Assembly: GCA_028713915.1 (NCBI GenBank)
Contig: JAQTNK010000037.1
Coordinates: 1-42,790 of the forward strand
Reading direction: 5' to 3'
DNA from: Rhodocyclaceae bacterium
GTDB lineage: Bacteria; Pseudomonadota; Gammaproteobacteria; Burkholderiales; Rhodocyclaceae
DNA length: 42,790 bases
Below the pieces are notes generated by a model. That model was not told the DNA's origin. It made no database searches and saw only the letters and a program-made list of their open reading frames with translations. Positions 34,073 to 42,511 of this stretch are shown piece by piece. Every line of letters begins with the position of its first letter. The stretch's first letter is position 1. Both the position numbers and the translations under genes were made by a program.

Positions 34073-36610
34073 TTATCGGGAGTTGGGTAGTGCGGCGGCC
34101 GCCTGCCGCCCGGCGGCAGCGCCGGACGCCGGCAGCATGCCGCGTCCGCGGCTGCCGCGTTCCTTGCTCATGGCGAGCAATTCCGCGGCGAGACGTTCGG
34201 CCTCGCGCTCGAGGCGGGCGAATTCCTTCTCCATGAGTTCCCAGTTCTCTTCGGCGACGATGATCTCGAGGCGGTCCACCACGTCGAGCGCAGCATCGGC
34301 GGCGAGGCTGCGGAACATGCCGGCCAGGGTATGGATCAGCAGCGCGCATTGCCCGGCATTGCGCCCGACCAGGGCGGCGCGGGCATCGGCCATGAGGCGG
34401 GCGCCCTTGTCTACGAGCATGTCGGTCACTTCCAGCAGCAGGTCCATGTCGCCGTCGATGCGTTCGAGCAGCACGGCGCGGTCGACCACCGGCTTGCGGC
34501 GCGGCTTCGGCGCCCGGCGCGGGCCGCATTCCAGCTGGGCGATGGCCGCGAGCAAGTCCTGCGGCCGGATTGGCTTGACGAGGAAGGCGTCCATGCCGGC
34601 GCGCAGGCAGCGTTCGCGGTGCTGCGCCATGGCGTGGGCGGTCAAGGCGATGATCGGCAGGTGTTCGCCGCTGCGTTCCTCGTTCTTGCGGATCATGGTC
34701 GTGGCTTCGATGCCGTCCATGCCCGGCATCTGCACGTCCATCAACACCAGGTCGAAGCCGCCGCGCGCCAGCGCCGCCAGCGCGGCCGTGCCGTTGTCGG
34801 CCGTCACCACGCGATGGCCGGCCTTGACGAGAACCTGCTGGGCCAGCCGGCAGTTGATGGCGTTGTCCTCGACCAGCAGGACGTCCAGCGCCGGTCCCGC
34901 CTTGGCGCGCGGCCGCGCCGCCGCGGGCGGCAAGGCCGCGCCGGCGCGCCCGCTCGCGGCATTGATGAGCGCCAGCAGTTCCGACTGCTTGACCGGCTTG
35001 GTCAGCGAGGCGAAGGCCGCGGACGCCAGTTGTTCGGCATGCACCTGGCGCCGCATGACCGAGCCGAGCACGGCGACGGCCGTCGCGCCGGCCGCGGTCG
35101 TGCGCGCGATTTGCGCCGCCAGCGCATAGCTGTCCGTGCCGGGCAGGCTGTCGTCGAGCAGCACCAGGTCGAACGGCCGCGCGGCGGCGTCGGCCGCGGC
35201 GATGCAGGCCTTCGCGGCGGTGCCGTCCGCCGCCTCGCAGACGTCGACGTTCCAGTGCCGCAGCGTATTGAGCAAGGACAAGCGGCTGACCGGATGCACG
35301 GCGGCCAGCACGCGCACGCCGGCGAAGTCGACGGCCGCCGCGGCCGGCGCGGCCGGCGCCGGCTCGCGGAAGCGCAGCATGAAGCGGAAGGTGCTGCCGC
35401 TGCCGACGGTGCTTTCGACGCCGAGCGTGCCGCCCATGATTTCCACCAGCCGCGCCGCGATGGTCAGGCCCAGCCCGGTGCCGCCATAGACGCGCGTGGT
35501 CGAGCTGTCGCCCTGCAGGAAAGGGGCGAAGATGGTCTTCAGCTTGCCGGCCGGAATGCCGATGCCGGTATCGCTGACGGTGAAGTCGCACGTCACTTCG
35601 CCGTCGCCGCGCGCGCGCTGCTGGACGCGCAGCACCACCTCGCCGCTGGCGGTGAACTTGATGGCGTTGCCGACGAGGTTGGTGACGATCTGCCGCACGC
35701 GCACCGGATCGCCCAGCACGGCGTCGGGCAGCTCGTCGCCGATCTCGCAGGCGATCTCCAGTCCCTTGCGGCTGGCTTCGATGGCCAGCGCCTTCATGGT
35801 GTCGCCGATGCTCTCGCGCAGCGAGAACGGGATGCACTCGATCTCCAGGCTGCCGGCCTCGATCTTGGAGAAATCGAGGATGTCGTTGATGATGGTGAGC
35901 AAGGCGCCGGCCGAGACTTTCACCAGGTCGAGGTACTCGCGCTGTTCCGCCGTGAGCCGGGTTTGCAGCACCAGTTCCATGAGGCCGATGATGCCGTTCA
36001 TCGGCGTGCGGATTTCGTGGCTCATGTTGGCGAGGAATTCCGACTTCGCCATGTTCGCCGCTTCCGCCTCCAGGCGCGCGGCATGCAGGTCGGCCTCGGC
36101 GCGCTCGCGCCGCCCGACCTCGCGGCGCAGATCGTCGTTGGCGCGGATCAGGCTCGCCGTGCGCTCGCGGATGATGGTGTCGAGGTCCTCGCCGACCTTG
36201 CCCATTTCGGCTTTCGCGCTCTTGCCGCAGGCGCCGGCGAAATTCGCCACCATCGACTGCAGCGCCGCCGCATCGACCGGCTTGGCGATGTAGTCGACGA
36301 AGCCGCTGCTGCTGCCGCGAAACGTCGGCCGCGCCGCATCGCCCGCGGCGGTGAGAAAAATGATCGGAATGTGGCTGGAGCGCTTGACCTGTCTGATCAG
36401 CGTCGCCACTTCCAGCCCGTCCATTTCCGGCAGGCTCACGTCGAGCAGGATGAGGGCGAAGTCGATCTTCAATATCTGGCGCAGCGCTTCCGTGCCGGAG
36501 GTGGCCGCCACCACGCGGCAATGCGGCGCGGCGAGCGTCTCGGCGATGACGGTGAGCGTCTCCGGCTCGTCGTCGATCACCAGGATGTTGATGTGCTGCG
36601 AGACCGGCAT
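34073..36610 (-). CDS. Hybrid histidine kinase: REC-HisKA-HATPase-REC-REC-HPt
   Basis: The protein has 845 residues and no membrane segment. REC1 (about 7-120) is intact, with acceptor Asp57 (LLDVSLPEMDG) and Lys110. A coiled coil follows, then HisKA with FLANMSHEIRTPM (His198) and HATPase with NLVGNAIKF, DTGIGI and GGTGLGL. REC2 (about 445-570) keeps an Asp in VLLDDSLPG but lacks the N-terminal acidic pair (VLAAVHP). REC3 (about 600-720) is intact (LLVEDNAIN, LVLMDVQMPGMDG, LVKPI). The HPt domain near the end has LLIHTLAGMFRSL with its His. It is complete for a multistep phosphorelay. The ATG at 36610 is 10 nt after the stop of the pseudokinase gene, so the two are probably co-transcribed. 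A palindrome ATACCGGTAT lies just past its stop (34058-34067). Confidence 0.92.
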   Translation of the reverse strand: MPVSQHINILVIDDEPETLTVIAETLAAPHCRVVAATSGTEALRQILKIDFALILLDVSLPEMDGLEVATLIRQVKRSSHIPIIFLTAAGDAARPTFRGSSSGFVDYIAKPVDAAALQSMVANFAGACGKSAKAEMGKVGEDLDTIIRERTASLIRANDDLRREVGRRERAEADLHAARLEAEAANMAKSEFLANMSHEIRTPMNGIIGLMELVLQTRLTAEQREYLDLVKVSAGALLTIINDILDFSKIEAGSLEIECIPFSLRESIGDTMKALAIEASRKGLEIACEIGDELPDAVLGDPVRVRQIVTNLVGNAIKFTASGEVVLRVQQRARGDGEVTCDFTVSDTGIGIPAGKLKTIFAPFLQGDSSTTRVYGGTGLGLTIAARLVEIMGGTLGVESTVGSGSTFRFMLRFREPAPAAPAAAAVDFAGVRVLAAVHPVSRLSLLNTLRHWNVDVCEAADGTAAKACIAAADAAARPFDLVLLDDSLPGTDSYALAAQIARTTAAGATAVAVLGSVMRRQVHAEQLASAAFASLTKPVKQSELLALINAASGRAGAALPPAAARPRAKAGPALDVLLVEDNAINCRLAQQVLVKAGHRVVTADNGTAALAALARGGFDLVLMDVQMPGMDGIEATTMIRKNEERSGEHLPIIALTAHAMAQHRERCLRAGMDAFLVKPIRPQDLLAAIAQLECGPRRAPKPRRKPVVDRAVLLERIDGDMDLLLEVTDMLVDKGARLMADARAALVGRNAGQCALLIHTLAGMFRSLAADAALDVVDRLEIIVAEENWELMEKEFARLEREAERLAAELLAMSKERGSRGRGMLPASGAAAGRQAAAALPNSR

Positions 36611-36620
36611 GGCTGGCGTG

Positions 36621-38879
36621 CTAACGCGCCCGCGCCAGCCAGGTCCGCAGCAGCGCCAGCAGCTGCTCGACATTGACCGGCTTGGAAATGTAATCCGAGG
36701 CGCCGGCGCCGATGCATTTCTCGCGGTCGCCCGGCATCGCCCGCGCCGTCACGGCGATGATCGGCAGCGACTCGAATTCGGCCAGGCCGCGCATGCTGCG
36801 GATGGTATCGTCGCCATCCGGTTCCGGCATGGTGATGTCCATCAGGACGATGTCCGTATCCGGGTTGCCGCGCAGCGCATCGATGCCTTCCCGGCCGTTC
36901 TCCGCGACGACGACGATCATGCCTTGCTGTTCGAGCGCGCCGGTCATGGCGTAGATGTTGTAGATGTCGTCGTCCACGATCAGCACCTTGCGCCCGGCCA
37001 GTTCCGGCGACGCCGCGCGTCGGCGCGGCGCCGTCTCGCGTCCGCCGGGCGGCAGGTTGCCGACGCTGCGGTGCAGGTAAAGCGCAGTCTCCTCGAGAAC
37101 GTCCTCGAGCTTGTGCCGGCGCCGCAGGACGGCGATCTCGACGCTCTCGCCGGGCGCTTCGATCATGGCGACCGGCAGGTCGGCGACGCTCTGTCCGGCG
37201 GCGCCGATCGCCCGCAGCAGCTCGATGACGCTCATGTCGCCGAGCTGCGGGCCCGTCACCAGCGCGTCGAAGCTGTCGCGGCGCATGGCGTCGAGCGCCT
37301 GCGCGCCGTCGGCGACGACGACGGTCTCGCGCCCGTCGACGCGCCACGACTCGTCGCCGCGCGCGAAGCCGGCGGCGTCGGCCGCCAAGAGCCGCTTGAC
37401 GCTGCGCCCGGCGGCGGCGTCCAGCCCGACGACCATGCCGTGGCCGAACTCCGTGGCCGCATCGATCTGCAGGCACAGGTAGCTGCGCGCGTCGAAGTAG
37501 GTCATGCTGACCGGGATGCGCCGCGTTTCCGGATCGCGCTTGAGCAGTTCGAGCATGGTCCAGCCGTCGACGTCCATCAGGCTGCCGCCGAGCAGAATGG
37601 CATCGGGGGCAAGTTCCCGGAGCAACAGGCGCATGGTGCCCAAGTCCGTCGCGATGACGCCCTGATAGCCGTTTGCGCGCACCAGGTCGAGCATCACCGC
37701 CGCCACCTGCGCGTTGCCCTCCGCGATCAGCATCACGGCTTCATCGGCACAGCGGCTCTTGCGGCCGTGGTAGGCCGGCTGCGGCTCGACGCCGGGCAGC
37801 GCCGGCCGGGCGCCGCGCTGCACCTCGCCGCCGCGCTGCGTCTCGCCGCCGGGCGCCGGCGTCGCCGCCGGGCGCGGCGGCGTCTCGTCCGCCGCCGCCG
37901 CATGGACGAGCGGCAGTTGCAGCACGAAGCGGATGCCCTCGCCCAGCGTGCTCGCCACCCGCAACTCGCCGCCAAGCGAGCGCGTCAGTTCGCGGCAGAT
38001 CGCCAGCCCCAGGGTGCCGCACTCGCCGCCGATACTGCCGTCGGCCTGGTGGTAGACCTCGAATGCGATCCCCTGCTGGCCCGGCGGCAGGCCCGCCGCG
38101 GCGGGCGACGCCAGCGGCGCGATGCGCAGCCTCACGCTGCCGCCGCGCGCGACCTTGAACACGATCGACAGGAGGTTCTTGAGAATCTGCCGCAGGCGCC
38201 TGCCGTCGGTCCGCATCGCCGCGGGCAGGTCGGCGGCGAGCGCCACGTCGAACGCCACGTGGCGGTCGCGCGCGGCCTGGCGGAAGGCGCGCCTGAAATA
38301 GTCGCGCAAATCCTGGAAGCGCTCGTCGCCGATGTCGAGCGCGATGCGGTCGGATTCGATGCTCGCGAGGTCGAGAATATCGTCGACCAGCGACAGCAGT
38401 TCGGTGCCGGCGGCGTAGATCGTCTGCGCGTAATCGACCTGCTTCGCCGTGAGGTTGTCGCCGTCGTTGTCCGCCAGCAGCTTGGCCAGGATCAGCATGC
38501 TGCTCAGCGGCGTGCGCAATTCGTCCGACATGTTGGCGAGGAACTCCGACTTGTGGCGCATGTCGAGCGCCAGCTGCGTCGCCTGCTCGGCGAGCGCGGC
38601 GCGGGCACGCTCGAGCTCGCCGCGTTCGCGTTCGACTTGCCGCATGCGCTCTTCGATGCGCCGCGCCTGCGCGCTGAAGCGTTCGTTGGCCGCGGCGGCG
38701 GCGTTGAACGCGACGACGACTTCCTCATCGACGCCGTCGAGATAGAGCGGCAACCGGGCGGAAAAATCCTCTTTGCTGAACGACTCCAGCGCGTGCAGCA
38801 GCACGTCGCGGCCGGACGGAACGCTTGGGTGTCGAAGGCTTTCCATATCGTTGAATGTTTCCCCTACCGGAATGTGCAT
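36621..38879 (-). CDS. Histidine pseudokinase with three receiver domains
   Basis: The protein has 752 residues and no membrane segment. A coiled coil (about 55-105) leads into a HisKA fold reading FLANMSDELRTPL: Asp119 stands where the phospho-accepting His belongs. The N-box reads NLLSIVFKV, with Ile239 for the ATP-binding Asn, and the DxGxG box is unrecognisable; a GTLGLAI remnant of the G2 box remains. REC1 (about 380-460) and REC2 (about 518-595) have Gly431 and Gly543 at the acceptor position. Only REC3 (about 630-745) is intact (LIVDDD, LMDITMPEPDG with Asp681, ISKPV). It is likely catalytically dead as a kinase but able to accept phosphate at REC3. The ATG at 38879 has GAGG upstream; an ATG at 38846 is less likely. 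Confidence 0.88.
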   Translation of the reverse strand: MHIPVGETFNDMESLRHPSVPSGRDVLLHALESFSKEDFSARLPLYLDGVDEEVVVAFNAAAAANERFSAQARRIEERMRQVERERGELERARAALAEQATQLALDMRHKSEFLANMSDELRTPLSSMLILAKLLADNDGDNLTAKQVDYAQTIYAAGTELLSLVDDILDLASIESDRIALDIGDERFQDLRDYFRRAFRQAARDRHVAFDVALAADLPAAMRTDGRRLRQILKNLLSIVFKVARGGSVRLRIAPLASPAAAGLPPGQQGIAFEVYHQADGSIGGECGTLGLAICRELTRSLGGELRVASTLGEGIRFVLQLPLVHAAAADETPPRPAATPAPGGETQRGGEVQRGARPALPGVEPQPAYHGRKSRCADEAVMLIAEGNAQVAAVMLDLVRANGYQGVIATDLGTMRLLLRELAPDAILLGGSLMDVDGWTMLELLKRDPETRRIPVSMTYFDARSYLCLQIDAATEFGHGMVVGLDAAAGRSVKRLLAADAAGFARGDESWRVDGRETVVVADGAQALDAMRRDSFDALVTGPQLGDMSVIELLRAIGAAGQSVADLPVAMIEAPGESVEIAVLRRRHKLEDVLEETALYLHRSVGNLPPGGRETAPRRRAASPELAGRKVLIVDDDIYNIYAMTGALEQQGMIVVVAENGREGIDALRGNPDTDIVLMDITMPEPDGDDTIRSMRGLAEFESLPIIAVTARAMPGDREKCIGAGASDYISKPVNVEQLLALLRTWLARAR

Positions 38880-39360
38880 TTCCGGTCGCCTCACGTTTGA
38901 ACGATCGAAGGAGCCGAGGGCCCGGCCGGCCGACGCTGCGGCGCTGTCGCGCCGGCACATCGGCGGCAGTGCCGGCTGCCGAAACCCGCCTCATCGCGGT
39001 ATGGAGAGATTTAATGATTTTCGACCGCGCCATGGAATCCTGCCCTAAGAGTATTCGGACTACTGGTATACCCGTAACTTCCGCGCCATCCGGCTGCGAT
39101 TCGACGGCCAAATCCACGCCAAACGGACTATGCCGGCCCCGCCGAATCCCCACAATTGCGGGCGTAACTTGCCCTCCAGACGCTGCGGATGCAGATGCGA
39201 TCGAGGTCACGGAGCTTCTCGCGGCGTTCCCATACGGACCGGAAACTGCTACGCGCTCAGCGCGGCGCACGATGCGGACCGACGACCACATGCCCGACGC
39301 CCGGTCTGGCCCGCAGCGCCGACCAGCCGGAGTCGCCACGCATCACCGAAGGAGGGAACC
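38880..39360. other. Divergent intergenic region, pseudokinase / epsE
   Basis: This 481-bp region lies between two divergent genes with no convincing gene inside. It holds a near-palindrome around GGTATACC (39061-39076). It also has a 10-of-11 match to the CCGATGTGCGG box of the tad promoters on the minus strand (38963-38953), without the matching repeats or -10. The epsE ribosome site AAGGAGGG lies at its end. The region 39000-39075 is the least G+C-rich part and the likeliest place for promoters. Confidence 0.55.
39061..39076. promoter_or_regulatory. Near-palindrome upstream of epsE
   Basis: TACTGGTATACCCGTA is symmetric at 14 of 16 positions, with a perfect GGTATACC core (39065-39072). 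It lies about 180 bp from the pseudokinase start and 285 bp from the epsE start. It is a possible operator for either direction; no regulator can be assigned. Confidence 0.35.
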
Positions 39361-40176
39361 ATGTATCGCACTTCACGCAATCTTTCAGCATGGCTGGCCA
39401 CGCTGTTCACGCTCGCCGTCCTCGTCGCCGCGCCGGCGGCGCACGCCGAGTCGGGCGACGTCCTGGGCGCGGGCGACAGCATCCGCGTGACGGTGTTCGA
39501 AAATCCCGACCTGACGACCGAGACGCGCATCGCCGCGCCGGGCACGATCAGGATGCCGCTGATCGGCGAAGTCGACATCAACGGCCTGACCTCCACCGAC
39601 GCCGCCGGCCGCATCGCCAAACGCCTGCACGACGGCCATTTCCTGAAGGACCCGCAAGTCACCGTCAGCGTCCTGCAGATCCGCAGCCGGCAGATTTCGG
39701 TGCTCGGCCAAGTGGCGCGGCCGGGGCGCTATGCGCTCGAAGACGCCAACGCGCGCCTGACCGACGTCCTGGCGCTGGCCGGCGGCATCACCGCGACGGG
39801 CGACGACACGGTGACGGTGATGACCACCCGCGACGGCAAGCCGGCCCGGCTGGTCGTCAATCTCGCGGCGATGTACCGCGGCGCCGACCCGGCGGCGAAC
39901 ATCGAGCTGCACAGCGGCGACACGATCTTCGTGCAGCGCGCGCCGGTCTTCTATATCTACGGCGAAGTCCAGCACGCCGGCGCCTACCGCCTCGACGGCG
40001 ATCTCAACGTCATGCAGGCGATTTCCCTCGGCGGCGGCGTCACGCCGCGCGGCACCGAGCGCGGCCTCAGCATCAATCGCCGCACGGCCGACGGCGGCGT
40101 CGCCCGCATCGACGTGCAGCCCAGCGACCTGGTCAAGCCCGACGACGTCATCTACGTCAAGGAAAGCCTGTTCTAG
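39361..40176 (+). CDS. epsE: EpsE-type polysaccharide export protein (Wza family)
   Basis: The protein has 271 residues. The start is fixed by AAGGAGGG 5 nt upstream. A signal peptide ends at AAPAAHA-ES. It has no lipobox Cys, unlike Wza of E. coli. A Poly_export domain (GDSIRVTVFENPDLTTETRI, GTIRMPLIGEVDINGLT) is followed by two SLBB-type segments (QISVLGQVARPGRYALE and FYIYGEVQHAGAYRLDGD). It forms or contributes to the periplasmic/outer-membrane export channel. It is first in the epsE-epsF-epsG-acyltransferase operon. Confidence 0.94.
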   Translation: MYRTSRNLSAWLATLFTLAVLVAAPAAHAESGDVLGAGDSIRVTVFENPDLTTETRIAAPGTIRMPLIGEVDINGLTSTDAAGRIAKRLHDGHFLKDPQVTVSVLQIRSRQISVLGQVARPGRYALEDANARLTDVLALAGGITATGDDTVTVMTTRDGKPARLVVNLAAMYRGADPAANIELHSGDTIFVQRAPVFYIYGEVQHAGAYRLDGDLNVMQAISLGGGVTPRGTERGLSINRRTADGGVARIDVQPSDLVKPDDVIYVKESLF

Positions 40177-40209
40177 GCCCTCGATCCGTCACCGTGGAGG
40201 AACCATGCC

Positions 40210-41589
40210 ATGAACTTCACCCTGCTGCTGTCGGCGTTGCGCGCGCGCTCTCAGGTCTTCTTCATGATCCTGGCGGCTACCGTGGCGGCGACCATCATCG
40301 TCAGCGTGCTGATGCCGAAGACTTACGTCGCCAAGGTTTCCCTGCTGGTCGACGGCAAGGACGAGCAGTCGTTGCGCAGCGGCCAGGCGCTGCCTGAGCG
40401 CGAGCGCACCGGCTACCTGCAGACCCAGATCGACATCCTGACGAGCCCCAAGGTGGCGCAGCGCGTCGTGCGCGACCTCAAGCTGGCCGACAACCGCGGC
40501 GCCCTCGCCGACATCGGCGCCGACGACAGTTCGCAAGCCGCCGGCGGCAACGGCTCTTTAGAGGAATATGTCACCGAAGTGCTGCGCAAGCGCCTCAAGG
40601 TCGACACCTCGCAAAGCAGCGTCATCCAGATGACCTTCGCGGCGGCCAATCCCGTGCTGGCGGCGCAGATCGCCAACGGCTTCGCCAAGGCCTACGTCGA
40701 CACCGCGCTCGACTTGCGCATCGAGCCGACCCGGCAGGCCTCGAGCTGGTTCAAGGACCAGCTGAAAGGCCTGCGCGACAACCTCGAGCAGGCCGAGCAG
40801 CGCCTCGCGGCGTTCCGCCAGGAGCACGGCGTCGCCAACATGGACGAGCGCTACGACGTCGACAGCATCCAGCTCTCCGACCTCGCCGGCATGGTCGGGC
40901 GGGCGCGCGAACCGGCCAGCGGCACGACCGTCGACGTCTCGTCCAATGCCAGCATCCAGGGACTGCGGGCCGATCTGCGGCGTGCCGAAGCGAAATTGCA
41001 GCAGATGTCCGCCGAACTCGGCGACAAGCATCCGCAATACCTGCGCCAGTTGGCCGAGGTGCAGAGCCTGCGCAATACCGTGGCGAGCGAAACGCAGAAC
41101 GCCATCGCCGGCGCCGAGGAGGCGACGCAGCGCTACCGCCAGCGCCGCGACCGGTTGAGCGCCGAGATGGAAGCGCAGCGCGCCCGCGTGCTGGCGCTGA
41201 CCCAGGCCCGCACCCAGATGTCCGTGCTCAGCCACGACGTCGCCATCGCCCAGCGCACCTATGACGATGCCATGCAGCGCTACATGACCAGCAACATCGA
41301 CAGCCGCGCGCTGCAGACCAACATCAGCGTCCTCGATGCGGCGTCGCCGCCGCTGCTGCCGGCGCGCCCGCGGCTGCTGCTCAACATCGGCATCGCGCTC
41401 GTCATCGGCTCCTTGCTCGGCCTCGCCGCCGTGCATCTGATGGAGATGTTCGACCATCGCGTCCGGCTGATCGAAGACCTGGCCGGCGACGCGCAAGTGC
41501 CGCTGCTGGCGGTGCTCGACAAGTGGAACCCGATGGCGGACCGCCTGCCCGCGCCGGCCATCCGTCACGCCCTGCCGGGTCCCGGCTGA
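40210..41589 (+). CDS. epsF: EpsF-type chain-length determinant (Wzz family)
   Basis: The protein has 459 residues. One N-terminal helix (about 18-36) is followed by a Wzz domain (TYVAKVSLLVDGKD, QTQIDILTSPKVAQRVV), a long periplasmic coiled coil (about 170-360) and a C-terminal helix (about 390-410) just before the cytoplasmic tail. It is the polysaccharide co-polymerase that sets polymer length and partners the EpsG kinase encoded 13 nt downstream. GGAGG precedes the ATG. Confidence 0.94.
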   Translation: MNFTLLLSALRARSQVFFMILAATVAATIIVSVLMPKTYVAKVSLLVDGKDEQSLRSGQALPERERTGYLQTQIDILTSPKVAQRVVRDLKLADNRGALADIGADDSSQAAGGNGSLEEYVTEVLRKRLKVDTSQSSVIQMTFAAANPVLAAQIANGFAKAYVDTALDLRIEPTRQASSWFKDQLKGLRDNLEQAEQRLAAFRQEHGVANMDERYDVDSIQLSDLAGMVGRAREPASGTTVDVSSNASIQGLRADLRRAEAKLQQMSAELGDKHPQYLRQLAEVQSLRNTVASETQNAIAGAEEATQRYRQRRDRLSAEMEAQRARVLALTQARTQMSVLSHDVAIAQRTYDDAMQRYMTSNIDSRALQTNISVLDAASPPLLPARPRLLLNIGIALVIGSLLGLAAVHLMEMFDHRVRLIEDLAGDAQVPLLAVLDKWNPMADRLPAPAIRHALPGPG

Positions 41590-41602
41590 AAGGGGAAGGA
41601 AG

Positions 41603-42496
41603 ATGACCACCATAGACAACCTCGTGCATTTCGAGACTCCCGCCCACAGCGTCGCGCCGGGCCCCGACAGCCTCGGCGCCATCCTCGTCGCATCCGGCAA
41701 GATCACCGCGCGCGACGCCGTGCGCGTCATGGAACTGCAGCAGCGCGAAGGCTGGCGCTTCGGCGAAGCGGCCGTGCGCCTGCGCCTGATCAGCGAACGC
41801 GACCTGGTGCAGGCCTTGAACAGGCAGTACGACCTGCCCGAACTGCTGCCGGAAAACGACGGCGCCAGCGCCGAGCTGGTGACGGCGTACCAGCAATACC
41901 ATCCGCGCACCGAAGAGCTGCGGGCGCTGCGCACGCAGCTCCTGATCCGCTGGTTCCGGCGGCCGGGCGTGGAGCGGCATGTGCTGGCCGTGGTCAGCCC
42001 GGGCAACGGCGAAGGCCGCAGCTACGTGGCCGCCAACCTCGCCGTGCTGTTCTCGCAGCTCGGCGAACGCACGCTGCTGATCGATGCCGACTTGCGCAAC
42101 CCGCGCCAGCACCGCATATTCAACGTCCCCGACCGCGTCGGCCTCGGCGCCGTGCTGGCCGGCCGCGCCGGAACGGAAGCGGCCGTCCCCATCCCCGGCC
42201 TGCACAACCTGATGCTGCTGCCGGCCGGCGCGCCGCCGCCCAACCCGCTGGAACTGCTGTCGCGCCCGGCGCTGCCGGCCCTGTTCACCGAGTACCTCGC
42301 CGACTTCGACGTCATCCTCGTCGATACCGCGCCGGCGCTGCGCTACTCCGACGCGCAGACCGTGAGCTTCCGCGCCGGCAGCGCCGTGGTGCTGGCGCAC
42401 CGCAATCACACGCGCGTCGCCGACACCAACCGGGTGGTGCGTGACTTCAGCAACAGCGGCACGCGCGTCGTCGGCACGGTCATCAACACCTATTGA
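41603..42496 (+). CDS. epsG: EpsG-type chain-length tyrosine kinase with MshEN-like N-domain
   Basis: The protein has 297 residues. Residues about 22-80 resemble the GspE/MshE N-terminal domain: SLGAILVASGKITARDAVRVMELQQ, then RFGEAAVRLRLISERDLVQALNRQ. Residues about 95-297 form a bacterial tyrosine kinase (BY-kinase) domain: Walker A SPGNGEGRS with Arg139 in place of the usual Lys, Walker A' LLIDADLRNP, and Walker B VILVDTAP. There is no Tyr-rich tail; the only C-terminal Tyr is the last residue. It acts with EpsF to regulate polymerisation. The N-domain could bind c-di-GMP by analogy with MshE, but several consensus residues differ. Confidence 0.92.
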   Translation: MTTIDNLVHFETPAHSVAPGPDSLGAILVASGKITARDAVRVMELQQREGWRFGEAAVRLRLISERDLVQALNRQYDLPELLPENDGASAELVTAYQQYHPRTEELRALRTQLLIRWFRRPGVERHVLAVVSPGNGEGRSYVAANLAVLFSQLGERTLLIDADLRNPRQHRIFNVPDRVGLGAVLAGRAGTEAAVPIPGLHNLMLLPAGAPPPNPLELLSRPALPALFTEYLADFDVILVDTAPALRYSDAQTVSFRAGSAVVLAHRNHTRVADTNRVVRDFSNSGTRVVGTVINTY

Positions 42497-42511
42497 GCCG
42501 GCGGCCTGGCG

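Noticed and set aside
38932-38999. A fifth copy of the shared promoter upstream of the pseudokinase
   Set aside because: Only the CCGATGTGC core matches (10 of 11). The heptamers at the required spacing are absent, and the hexamer at the -10 position is AGCGTC.
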